Assembly: GCA_963701385.1 (NCBI GenBank)
Contig: CAVOZW010000016.1
Coordinates: forward strand, 1-64,000
Direction: 5' to 3'
Origin: B30-G6 sp963701385
GTDB lineage: Bacteria; Desulfobacterota; Desulfobacteria; Desulfobacterales; B30-G6
DNA length: 64,000 nucleotides
The position numbers and the translations under genes were made by a program. The notes under the pieces were generated by a model. It ran no database searches, was not told where the DNA came from, and saw only the letters and a list, made by a program, of their open reading frames with translations. Positions 1 to 6,903 of the stretch are shown here, piece after piece (the stretch's first letter is position 1; every line of letters begins with the position of its first letter).

Positions 1-1
1 A

Positions 2-472
2 TATGTCTTAAGCGATCCGGTTGGTTTGATTGATCCATTGGGGCTTATAAATTGGAGTACTGTATATAAAGGAGCTCTTTCTACTTTCGGTGGTGGTGTA
101 GTGGTTGTTGGAGGTGCTTTAGCTGCGACAACAGGTGTTGGTTCAATCGGAGGCCTTTCTGCTGTGATAGGTGGCTCTTCTGCCTTTGGATGGGGAGTTT
201 CACAAATAATCACAGGATTCCTGGATAATGAAATACCATTCATGGGTATTAAAGAGGCAATAATAAAATACACATCAACACCTGGATTATTTCAGGATGA
301 ACTACTTGGCATAAACACATTGGGTAACATGCTATTGACAGGAAGAACCGCACCCACTGATATAGGAAAAATCAATACTGTTTTACAAAAAAGTCAGTTG
401 ATATACACTTCAGGGTCTACTATCATGGATGCTATTGATGGTAACACTTCCAATTTATCACCTTGCAGATAA
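2..472 (+). CDS. RHS-repeat / polymorphic toxin protein, C-terminal end (5' truncated by window)
   Basis: The reading frame is open from base 2, so the gene starts outside the window. The first visible residues, YVLSDPVGLIDPLGL, match the conserved end of the RHS core, where a D-P-x-G-L / D-P-L-G-L block marks the junction with the variable C-terminal toxin tip. The following region, about 40 residues, is rich in Gly, Val and Ala and could be a membrane-inserting pretoxin segment. The last ~80 residues match no toxin domain I recognise. RHS proteins are secreted or surface toxins of interbacterial competition. The tip is short and ends 96 bases before an IS200-like end hairpin, so it may be an incomplete toxin. 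The AT-rich composition differs from the genes after 1.8 kb. Confidence 0.7.
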   Translation, partial: YVLSDPVGLIDPLGLINWSTVYKGALSTFGGGVVVVGGALAATTGVGSIGGLSAVIGGSSAFGWGVSQIITGFLDNEIPFMGIKEAIIKYTSTPGLFQDELLGINTLGNMLLTGRTAPTDIGKINTVLQKSQLIYTSGSTIMDAIDGNTSNLSPCR

Positions 473-567
473 CCAAAATTTAAAGTAAAAATTTTTCAAC
501 AATATTAACGTTTATTAATCTTCAATGAAATATTAGTAAAGCTAATACTGTGTTAGAATAGTAATCT

Positions 568-1176
568 ACCACCGACCTTGTCGATGGCTTTCTAAAAACG
601 ATCAACTCCTGATATTGTCATCCGTTGCCGTCTTGCCAGATTCGCATTTGTTCCTCTCGAACCTGCGATTCTACTTGCTTTTTGACATAGGTTCTTATTG
701 CGTCTCGATCAATGCCAACTGTGACTGACGAAATATCCTCGCGCCCATATGTGCATACTACCCAGTATCGTTTGCGTAATTCGGGAAACTCTTTGCGAAG
801 ATATTCAGCGCTTTTACCCTTTAGCGTCTTCATTACTTGCGATGGTGAATGCTTGGGTGGCATCGATATGTACATGTGAATATGATCTGAACAAATGGCG
901 CCCTCAATTATCGTGATATCAAGCCATTAATACAGTTCGATCAGTATCTCCTTTAGTCGGGGCTTGATCTCCTCGATCAATATCTGATACCGATACTTTA
1001 GAACCCATACAAAATGATATTTGCATCGATACTCGGCATGCGATGATTTTCGATAGCCTTCCATCAGGTCACTTACGATACGAGGCTATAAAATATCTCA
1101 TAACTCATCAACATTGTTGATTCGTCAGCGGTGCAGGGCTTTTGCCCCCGCACCCCACCACCGATGATGTCGGCGG
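568..1176. mobile_element. IS200/IS605-like insertion element, degenerate
   Basis: The region holds a broken IS200-type transposase on the minus strand (618-1064) flanked by two similar imperfect palindromes. These are 568-587 (ACCACCGA..TGTCG.TGG type) and 1157-1176 (ACCACCGATGATGTCGGCGG), which fit the subterminal hairpins of this family. A third hairpin lies at 1130-1154 (GGTGC-AGGGC-TTTT-GCCCC-CGCACC, imperfect). Elements of this family have no terminal inverted repeats and make no target duplication, so the exact ends cannot be fixed by eye. The limits given are the outer hairpins only. Confidence 0.6.
618..1064 (-). pseudogene. tnpA: IS200/IS605 family transposase TnpA (Y1 HUH), one in-frame stop
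   Basis: Read on the minus strand from an ATG at 1064, the frame encodes a normal-length (~148 residue) Y1 transposase. It contains the family block CKYHFVWVLKYRYQ near the N-terminus, the HUH metal-binding motif as HIH in SDHIHMYISMPP, and the catalytic Tyr with a downstream Gln in TYVKKQVESQ. A single TAA (codon 46, bases 929-927) interrupts it between ELY and WLDITIIEG. Everything after the stop remains open to 618, so the loss is recent or the copy is kept in trans. The gene acts in single-strand transposition when intact. The stop separates the N-terminal third from both catalytic motifs, so this copy should be inactive unless the stop is read through. Confidence 0.85.
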
Positions 1177-1192
1177 ATTTGGCTTAGATTAA

Positions 1193-1399
1193 ATGTTAGA
1201 TTTACTTTTTCCATTTTCATTCACTTTGTTCGCAATATTTTTTCTGCTTCTTTCCAAAAGCAAAAAAAATTATCAGAAATTAGTTGAAAATAATGGTGAA
1301 CGCTTTGCTATTAAAGTAAATAATGGCCTTAAAATTTGCGGCTATTTTTTATTCCTTTGTTCATTGTTATGGTTGGCAAACAATATATTTAGCAGTTAG
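1193..1399 (+). CDS. small two-helix membrane protein, unknown function
   Basis: A 68-residue product with a hydrophobic stretch at about residues 3-20 and another at about 48-64, separated by a basic, polar segment with a KNYQKLVENNGERFA-like core. This predicts two membrane helices with the loop on one side. The start is an ATG with only a weak upstream purine stretch. It lies directly beyond the IS200-like end and in the same orientation as the RHS fragment, so before insertion it may have followed the RHS gene immediately. That position would suit an immunity protein, but this is inference from position only. No family recognised. Confidence 0.5.
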   Translation: MLDLLFPFSFTLFAIFFLLLSKSKKNYQKLVENNGERFAIKVNNGLKICGYFLFLCSLLWLANNIFSS

Positions 1400-1515
1400 T
1401 TTGTTAGGCCCAATTCACCTTCCAGAACAATAAATGAAGTAATTGTTAATATAGTCAAATACGGGATGATGATGAAATAGTGATATATTTTTTAAGTTTA
1501 TACAATTGAAAAATT
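1400..1515. other. AT-rich intergenic stretch
   Basis: Between the small membrane protein and the transposase relic I see no ORF, promoter or hairpin that can be defended. The composition is AT-rich like the rest of the left edge. Confidence 0.4.
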
Positions 1516-1587
1516 ATGCCACGGAAAGCCCGAATAGATTCCTTTGGAGATCTGCATCACATTATTGTTCGAGGTATCGAACAATAA
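1516..1587 (+). pseudogene. relic of a REP-associated tyrosine transposase (RAYT), N-terminus only
   Basis: From the ATG at 1516 the frame reads MPRKARID..GDLHHIIVRGIEQ and then TAA at 1585-1587. This is the diagnostic N-terminus of the Y1 transposases related to RAYT proteins, which begin MPRKARI and carry HHIIxRGIER. Only 23 codons survive; the rest of the transposase, including HUH and Tyr, is absent. The fragment ends in a perfect palindrome (1561-1588). It is either a deletion relic or a short non-autonomous derivative. Confidence 0.75.
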
Positions 1588-1588
1588 T
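1561..1588. repeat. perfect 12-bp inverted repeat inside the RAYT relic
   Basis: ATTATTGTTCGA, a 4-base spacer GGTA, then TCGAACAATAAT form a perfect stem. The left arm is the codons for the conserved I-I-V-R of the transposase relic, and the right arm includes its stop codon. No T-run follows on either strand, so it is not a typical intrinsic terminator. It could be a protein-binding site or a recognition hairpin. Confidence 0.7.
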
Positions 1589-1644
1589 CCAATTATAAAG
1601 ATTTCATCGAATCTTTTTTTTAATCCTTGCTGTTTGGAGGGCAC

Positions 1645-1839
1645 ATGCACACATTAGATGAGCTTTTAAAAAGACTCCGAGAGCTTGATGAAGAAATAAC
1701 CGAAACAAAAAAACGCTTGCCGGCTCACTCTGTGAAACCGCCCGTGATGATGGATCTACTGGCACTCGAAGATGAATATGACACCCTGCTTAAACAGATC
1801 GAGGAACTGAAAAAAAATCTTTTTTATGACAATCATTAA
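1645..1839 (+). CDS. small charged coiled-coil protein, unknown function
   Basis: I chose the ATG at 1645 because GGAGGG lies just upstream at 1636-1641; an in-frame TTG at 1627 would place that site inside the gene. The 64-residue product begins MHTLDELLKRLRELDEE, is rich in Glu, Lys and Leu in heptad-like spacing and carries the central segment RLPAHSVKPPVMMDLLALEDEYD. I recall similar short proteins in Desulfobacterota with this Pro-Ala-His-Ser-Val-Lys-Pro-Pro core, but no function. It converges with the MttB-family gene, the two stop codons lying only 8 bases apart. Confidence 0.65.
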   Translation: MHTLDELLKRLRELDEEITETKKRLPAHSVKPPVMMDLLALEDEYDTLLKQIEELKKNLFYDNH

Positions 1840-1847
1840 TAATGCAG

Positions 1848-3296
1848 CTAGAGAATCTTTTTACGGAACTGATCCAAACACGTCTGTATCTGCAAGGACT
1901 TATCCCGGGCAATTTGTCTGGGTTGATGGCTTTCCATGATTTCTTTCAACTCTTCCCGGGCCCGCAACAGGAGGTCCTTCCTGCCGGAAAAATCCCACTG
2001 CTCATGCCCCATACGATTCATAAGCTGAGGGCGCCATTGTGTGGTGCGCAAATGCTTCAGCGTGTGCGGGTGAGTTAAAAACTCACCCTGCCGGGCGCCC
2101 TCTTTGATAACCCGAACGGCCAGCGTTTCTTCATTTACGGGAATTCCCTGTTGCATCCTACGAATCTGATCGATCACCTCGTTCATGATGATCACCATTT
2201 CAAGGGACCCGGTAAGTCCAAAATCGAGATACCCCACATCATGGTTCAGGTTCGATCCCGCAACCAGGGACAGATATGACATCAAGCCGGCTTCGAACGT
2301 TGCCTGTCCATCCGGTATCTGTGAATCACTGGTACCGGCATAGCCCCAATTCGGCAGGTTGAGATGGTGACTCATTTCAACGGCCGCCAGGTAGGCCATC
2401 AGATATTCAGGCGCATTGTAGGAACACTGGCTCGTGCTCATGTCCAGGACACCGGTACCGATACCCATAAGGAATGGCGAACCTTTGGCTGTCAACTGGT
2501 GGATGACAAGCCCGAAGAGAGACTCCGCCAACCCCTGAACCACATGGCCTGCAATGGTCATGGGTGCGGTTGATCCGGCAAGGGGAGCGGGTGAATAAAT
2601 AACCGGCATTTCCTTTTGCGCACAGAAAATGAGTTTGTCAACGCTCGCGTAGGGATGTTTGAGAGGACTTATGGGTTCTGCATAATGGATCGTATATGGT
2701 TTCTGGCGGAGTTTCGTCTCTCCGCCGCGAATAATACTGCTAATTTCCCACATGGCTTCCAGATCACTTCTGTCTTTGGCAGTATTGACGATGGGCTTGA
2801 CGGAATTGGCTGCCATGCAACGAAAGCTTTCCAGATAGGCCACATCAGGATTCATTTCCTGAGGATGCGCAAAGGACATAATAAAGTCGATGTTTTTCAG
2901 AGCATCACACACCGTTGCCGCACGCTCGATATCTGCCAGACGGGTCGAATGACGCTCCCCTCTATCAGCGTCAAAGGCATACATCAGGTCAGAACCGGTG
3001 CCAAAATAAGCCCTTCGTCCACCCAAGTCCATGACGTGTTCTCCCTCGCGGTTATAGACCGGTATGTTTTCCGGAGCGGTTGCGATGGCCTTCCGAACCT
3101 GTTCCCGAGATATCTTGACGTCTTGCTCTCCTTCAACGATACAGCCAGCTTTTTGCATGAGCACAAGCGCCTCCTCATGAAACAGCTTCATTCCCACCTC
3201 TTCCAGCACTTGCAGGGCTGCATCATAAATTTTCTCCTTATCTTTCGTCGACAGGACCCGCAATTCGGGTCTGAATCCATTTTCCATTTCGTTCAT
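1848..3296 (-). CDS. trimethylamine methyltransferase (MttB) superfamily protein, pyrrolysine-free
   Basis: A 482-residue cytoplasmic member of the MttB superfamily. Such enzymes transfer a methyl group from a tertiary or quaternary amine to a cognate corrinoid protein. The frame is uninterrupted, with no in-frame amber codon, so it belongs to the pyrrolysine-lacking branch, whose characterised members act on glycine betaine, proline betaine, carnitine or butyrobetaine. The substrate cannot be read from sequence. The start at 3296 is chosen for the AAAGGGA site 7 bases upstream; an ATG at 3338 would add 14 residues without a good site. A corrinoid protein (8555-9190) and a second paralogue (12522-13994) lie nearby. 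It is transcribed divergently from the serine hydrolase. Confidence 0.85.
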   Translation of the reverse strand: MNEMENGFRPELRVLSTKDKEKIYDAALQVLEEVGMKLFHEEALVLMQKAGCIVEGEQDVKISREQVRKAIATAPENIPVYNREGEHVMDLGGRRAYFGTGSDLMYAFDADRGERHSTRLADIERAATVCDALKNIDFIMSFAHPQEMNPDVAYLESFRCMAANSVKPIVNTAKDRSDLEAMWEISSIIRGGETKLRQKPYTIHYAEPISPLKHPYASVDKLIFCAQKEMPVIYSPAPLAGSTAPMTIAGHVVQGLAESLFGLVIHQLTAKGSPFLMGIGTGVLDMSTSQCSYNAPEYLMAYLAAVEMSHHLNLPNWGYAGTSDSQIPDGQATFEAGLMSYLSLVAGSNLNHDVGYLDFGLTGSLEMVIIMNEVIDQIRRMQQGIPVNEETLAVRVIKEGARQGEFLTHPHTLKHLRTTQWRPQLMNRMGHEQWDFSGRKDLLLRAREELKEIMESHQPRQIARDKSLQIQTCLDQFRKKIL

Positions 3297-3364
3297 ATGC
3301 TTGTCCCTTTCATGATGCCTGGTTCCTTGTTTCTGCATTCACCCCAAACCATGGCACGCACTGG

Positions 3365-3400
3365 TTAAGTAGTGGCAAACCGTTTGACATGCGTGTTCAT
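3365..3400 (-). CDS. possible 11-codon leader peptide upstream of the MttB-family gene
   Basis: On the minus strand an ATG at 3400 opens an 11-codon frame (MNTHVKRFATT) ending in TAA at 3367-3365. It is preceded by a good ribosome site, AAGGAGA, 9 bases upstream. It lies 68 bases upstream of the methyltransferase start and reads in the same direction. It could be a regulatory leader or the remains of a lost gene start. Short frames with good ribosome sites also occur by chance. Confidence 0.3.
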   Translation of the reverse strand: MNTHVKRFATT

Positions 3401-3582
3401 TCCAACTATTCTCCTTATTTATTTTAGCGTATCAACGACGATGGCTGGAAAAGTGAGATAGCGTCGAACTATAACCTATTCGTGACAAAAATTAAACACT
3501 TTCGCATTGATAGCGCCTGATCGGCAGGAAACGTCGAACGCCGTTAGGATTCACAGAACTGCTTTGAAAAAAAGAGGTATTC

Positions 3583-4983
3583 ATGAAAAAAATCCTGAAG
3601 GTGATCTTGCTTTTTATGGCTGTTGCGATCGGCGCAGGCCTCTATTTTCTAAATTCAGCTCTAATCACCGGTTCCGGGTATTCATCCAAATATCTTTGCT
3701 CGCAAGTTTTTCTGGCCGACAGGGATCCAGACCAGCTCTTCAAGAAAGACGTGCTCCCGACCCATCCACTTTTTAAATTTATCACAAATACGGTGGATCG
3801 GAACAACCAAACAGTGACGGCAACGGCTTTCGGTTTTTTGAGCAAGGCGACAGCCGTTTATCGCGAAGGGTGCGGGTGCACATTGTCGGTGGACACATCG
3901 CGCGACGAACTGTTGGAACAGAGCAAAGGCCTAATGAAGAGACCGAAACGCAATTATACCGCAATCTGGCCGCAAGGCGATGCCATCGACCATGGCAGCA
4001 TTCCTCGAAATGTCAATCAGGACAAACTGAGATCGGTAATCGAAGATGCATTTCGGGAACCACGGGCAGACAGCATGCGAAACACACAGGCAGTCGTGGT
4101 TGTTTACCGGGATAGCGTCATTGCCGAAAAATATGCACCACCGTTTTCCGACCAAACACCCATGCTGGGCTGGTCGATGACAAAAAGTGTAACCAATGCA
4201 CTGATTGGCATACTGGTGAGAGAAGGCAAACTCGACATTATGCAGCCGGCACCCGTTGAGGCCTGGCAGAAGCCCGCTGATGAAAGAGGGGCTATAACAC
4301 TCGATCAGTTGCTTCGCATGTCCAGCGGGCTCGAATTCGAGGAAGTCTATGCGCCCTTCAAAGATGCCACTCATATGTTGTACAAATCAAAGAGCATGGC
4401 GGACTTTGCCGCGACAAAACCATTGCGCACAAAACCGGATGAAGAATGGTATTATTCCAGTGGAACAACCAACATTTTAGCCAGAATCGTTCGTGATACG
4501 GTTGGTGGATCGCTGCCCGCCGTTATAAATTTTACCCAAAGAGAACTTTTCGAACGCATCAACATGTACTCGGCCATTATCGAACCGGATGCATCCGGTT
4601 CCTTTGTGGGTTCCAGCTACATGTTCGCCACAGCGAAAGATTGGGCCAGATTCGGGATATTCATCAAAAATGACGGCGTCTGGAACGGTATGCGGATTCT
4701 TCCGGAAGGCTGGGTGCGCTATTCCCTGGCACCGACTCCCCGGGCGCCCAAAGGTCAATACGGTGCACAATTCTGGCTCAATGCCGGAAGAACAGACAAC
4801 TCGAAAGATATTTTGTTTCCATCACTTCCAAAGGACATGGCTTATCTGGGCGGCTTCAATTCCCAGATTGTTGCAATCATACCGTCGCGAGATGTCGTCA
4901 TTGTGAGGCTGGGTGTCACCCATGACGAATCTTGGAGCCACGAATCATTTATTGGAAATGTATTGGCGTGCATCGAGGAATAA
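3583..4983 (+). CDS. serine hydrolase of the beta-lactamase class C / penicillin-binding family
   Basis: A 466-residue protein with an uncleaved or signal-anchor helix at residues 4-24, so it likely faces the periplasm. The serine-dependent hydrolase motif SxxK is present as SMTK with Ser198 in GWSMTKSVTNALIG, and the second motif reads YSS at about Tyr291 instead of the usual YSN. The family includes esterases, D-aminopeptidases and 6-aminohexanoate-dimer-type hydrolases, so a true beta-lactamase role is not implied. It is followed by an MBL-fold hydrolase and an alcohol dehydrogenase on the same strand (115-base gap, then a close pair). The three may degrade one ester or lactone substrate, which is inference. 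Confidence 0.8.
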   Translation: MKKILKVILLFMAVAIGAGLYFLNSALITGSGYSSKYLCSQVFLADRDPDQLFKKDVLPTHPLFKFITNTVDRNNQTVTATAFGFLSKATAVYREGCGCTLSVDTSRDELLEQSKGLMKRPKRNYTAIWPQGDAIDHGSIPRNVNQDKLRSVIEDAFREPRADSMRNTQAVVVVYRDSVIAEKYAPPFSDQTPMLGWSMTKSVTNALIGILVREGKLDIMQPAPVEAWQKPADERGAITLDQLLRMSSGLEFEEVYAPFKDATHMLYKSKSMADFAATKPLRTKPDEEWYYSSGTTNILARIVRDTVGGSLPAVINFTQRELFERINMYSAIIEPDASGSFVGSSYMFATAKDWARFGIFIKNDGVWNGMRILPEGWVRYSLAPTPRAPKGQYGAQFWLNAGRTDNSKDILFPSLPKDMAYLGGFNSQIVAIIPSRDVVIVRLGVTHDESWSHESFIGNVLACIEE

Positions 4984-5098
4984 TAATTGCCAGCGCAAGC
5001 CGCACAATCCAGTAAAAAACCGGGTTTGCTCCTGGCGGAATAGGCATCGTGAACACTACATCGTTGCACCAATAGATGCTTGGGAGAGATTACATACG

Positions 5099-5848
5099 AT
5101 GACAACTTATAAAATTCATCCAATTGTTTTGGGCACAAAAAGATTTGACAAGACCATGATGACCTACCAGCACGGTTATGGTGAAACCTATACCATTCCC
5201 ATTTACTGCTGGTATCTCGAAGGAGGCCAAAAGAAAATTCTCGTCGACACCGGTGAGATGCACCCGATTCGGTCAAAAGACAGAGAATCTGCCATAGGCG
5301 GAAGGATATACACCTTTGAAGAAGGCCTGGCACGATGGAATCTCACACCTGAAGCCATCGATATTGTAATCCATACCCACCTACACAACGATCATTGTGA
5401 AAACGACTACAAGTGTGCCAACGCCGACATTTTCGTACACGAAAAGGAATTGGAAAGTATTCACGACCCGCATCCCCTCGATTACCGTTACCTGGAAGAT
5501 TTTATCGAAGACGTTGAAGACAACGGCCAGATCAAGCCCATTTGCCGGGATATGGAAATCGCTCCCGGAATCAGCGTAATGCACACACCTGCCCACACAC
5601 GGGGTGGCATGACGGTGTTTATTGACACGCTTAAAGGAAGGGCTGCCATCACCGGCTTTTGTGTTATCGATGAAAATTTCTACCCCCCAAAAGAAATTCG
5701 TGCCATGGAAATGGACGTCATACCTCCCGGAACCCATGTGAGTACCTATGAGGCATATGATATAATGATAAAAGTCAAGGAGAAGGCAGACTTGATAATC
5801 CCGCTTCACGAACCACGATTTGCCGGTATTGAGACCCTACCATCATGA
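5099..5848 (+). CDS. metallo-beta-lactamase fold hydrolase (N-acyl homoserine lactonase-like)
   Basis: A 249-residue cytoplasmic protein with the dinuclear metal motif HTHLHNDHC (HxHxDH), a second ligand block HTPAHTRGGMT and a later DxxIPLHEPR region. This arrangement is that of the AHL-lactonase-like branch, although many relatives act on other lactones or esters. The start at 5099 is chosen for the GGGAGAG site at 5082-5088; the frame is open further upstream but the extra residues resemble no MBL N-terminus. The last bases overlap an in-frame ATG of the next gene in an ATGA arrangement. Confidence 0.8.
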   Translation: MTTYKIHPIVLGTKRFDKTMMTYQHGYGETYTIPIYCWYLEGGQKKILVDTGEMHPIRSKDRESAIGGRIYTFEEGLARWNLTPEAIDIVIHTHLHNDHCENDYKCANADIFVHEKELESIHDPHPLDYRYLEDFIEDVEDNGQIKPICRDMEIAPGISVMHTPAHTRGGMTVFIDTLKGRAAITGFCVIDENFYPPKEIRAMEMDVIPPGTHVSTYEAYDIMIKVKEKADLIIPLHEPRFAGIETLPS

Positions 5849-5868
5849 ACCGCTCAAAAGGAAAGATT

Positions 5869-6903
5869 ATGAAAGCAGTCAGATTGGTTGAAATAGGTAA
5901 ACCCCTTCAGGAACAGGAGATCCCCATACCACCGGTGGGGGACCAGGATGTTCTTGTCCACATAATGGCGGCCGGTATCTGTCATTCGGACGTGCATTAC
6001 CGGGCTGGCAAATCCCCGGTGGGGGGTCTGCCCCAAACCCTGGGCCATGAAATTGCCGGTGTCATAGAAACCGTTGGTCCCGGTATAGAAAATATCCGTT
6101 TAGGGGAAAGGGTCAGTCTCCATTATTTACTGACTTGTGGCAAATGTGATTACTGCCGACAAGGCCGGGAGCAGTTCTGCGTGATCGGTAAAATGATCGG
6201 CAAACACCGGGATGGGGGATACGCAGAGTATATTGCTGTGCCGGCAAGGAATGCCGTTCCCCTCCCGGATGCCGTCTCCTTTGAACAGGGGGCCGTTCTC
6301 ATGTGTTCTACATCAACTTCTTTTCACGCATTGAGGAAGGCCCGCTTGAGCGCCGGTGAAACCGTTGCTGTTTTCGGTGCCGGTGGTCTGGGCATGTCCG
6401 CGATTCAGCTTGCGTACACCATGGGCGCATCGACCGTGTTTGCCATCGATATCAGTTCGCAAAAATTGAAAACGGCTGAAACATACGGTGCCACTCCCGT
6501 GGATGCTTCGGCATGCGATCCAGTTAACACACTGCTCCAAATGACCGGTGGGAAAGGGGTTGACGTATCCCTGGAAGTCATCGGGTTGCCGGTAACCATG
6601 CAGCAGGCGGTTCGTTCCCTGGCCGTCTTCGGTCGGGCAGCTCTGGCGGGCATCACTGAATCCCCGTTCGAAATCAAAACCTATCAAGAATTGCTGGGTA
6701 AGGAGGCTGAGGTTATCGGCTGTTCAGATCATCTTTTAGAGGAATTGCCAATACTACTTGAATTTCTACGCCAGGGCAGAATCGATTTTTCGCACGTTAT
6801 CACTGAATCCGTAAAACTTAATGCCGGAGAAATCAACCGCGTTCTCGACTCACTCGAACAATTCAAAGGTCAAGTGCGAACAGTCATCAAACCGAACAAG
6901 TAG
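5869..6903 (+). CDS. zinc-dependent medium-chain alcohol dehydrogenase
   Basis: A 344-residue MDR-family NAD(P)-dependent dehydrogenase. The catalytic zinc residues appear in AAGICHSDVHYR and in LGHEIAG. The structural zinc loop is CGKCDYCRQGREQFC, and the Rossmann motif is GAGGLGMSAIQLA. The start at 5869 is chosen because AAAAGGA precedes it; an in-frame ATG at 5845 overlaps the upstream stop codon and would add 8 residues. It likely oxidises an alcohol released by one of the two hydrolases upstream, which is inference. Its 3' end overlaps the convergent hisHF gene by 17 bases. Confidence 0.85.
   Translation: MKAVRLVEIGKPLQEQEIPIPPVGDQDVLVHIMAAGICHSDVHYRAGKSPVGGLPQTLGHEIAGVIETVGPGIENIRLGERVSLHYLLTCGKCDYCRQGREQFCVIGKMIGKHRDGGYAEYIAVPARNAVPLPDAVSFEQGAVLMCSTSTSFHALRKARLSAGETVAVFGAGGLGMSAIQLAYTMGASTVFAIDISSQKLKTAETYGATPVDASACDPVNTLLQMTGGKGVDVSLEVIGLPVTMQQAVRSLAVFGRAALAGITESPFEIKTYQELLGKEAEVIGCSDHLLEELPILLEFLRQGRIDFSHVITESVKLNAGEINRVLDSLEQFKGQVRTVIKPNK

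Noticed and set aside
1561..1588. Perfect hairpin taken as a rho-independent terminator
   Set aside because: No T-run follows on either strand, so it was recorded as an inverted repeat only.
1848..3296. Pyrrolysine-containing MttB
   Set aside because: The frame is open throughout with no in-frame amber codon, and no pyl genes are seen.
2616..3368. 250-codon plus-strand frame opposite the first MttB-like gene
   Set aside because: It lies fully antisense to a strong methyltransferase gene, has no domain similarity and no ribosome site.
4913..5098. N-terminal extension of the MBL-fold protein
   Set aside because: The extra 62 residues resemble no MBL N-terminus, overlap the preceding gene, and a ribosome site lies before the ATG at 5099.
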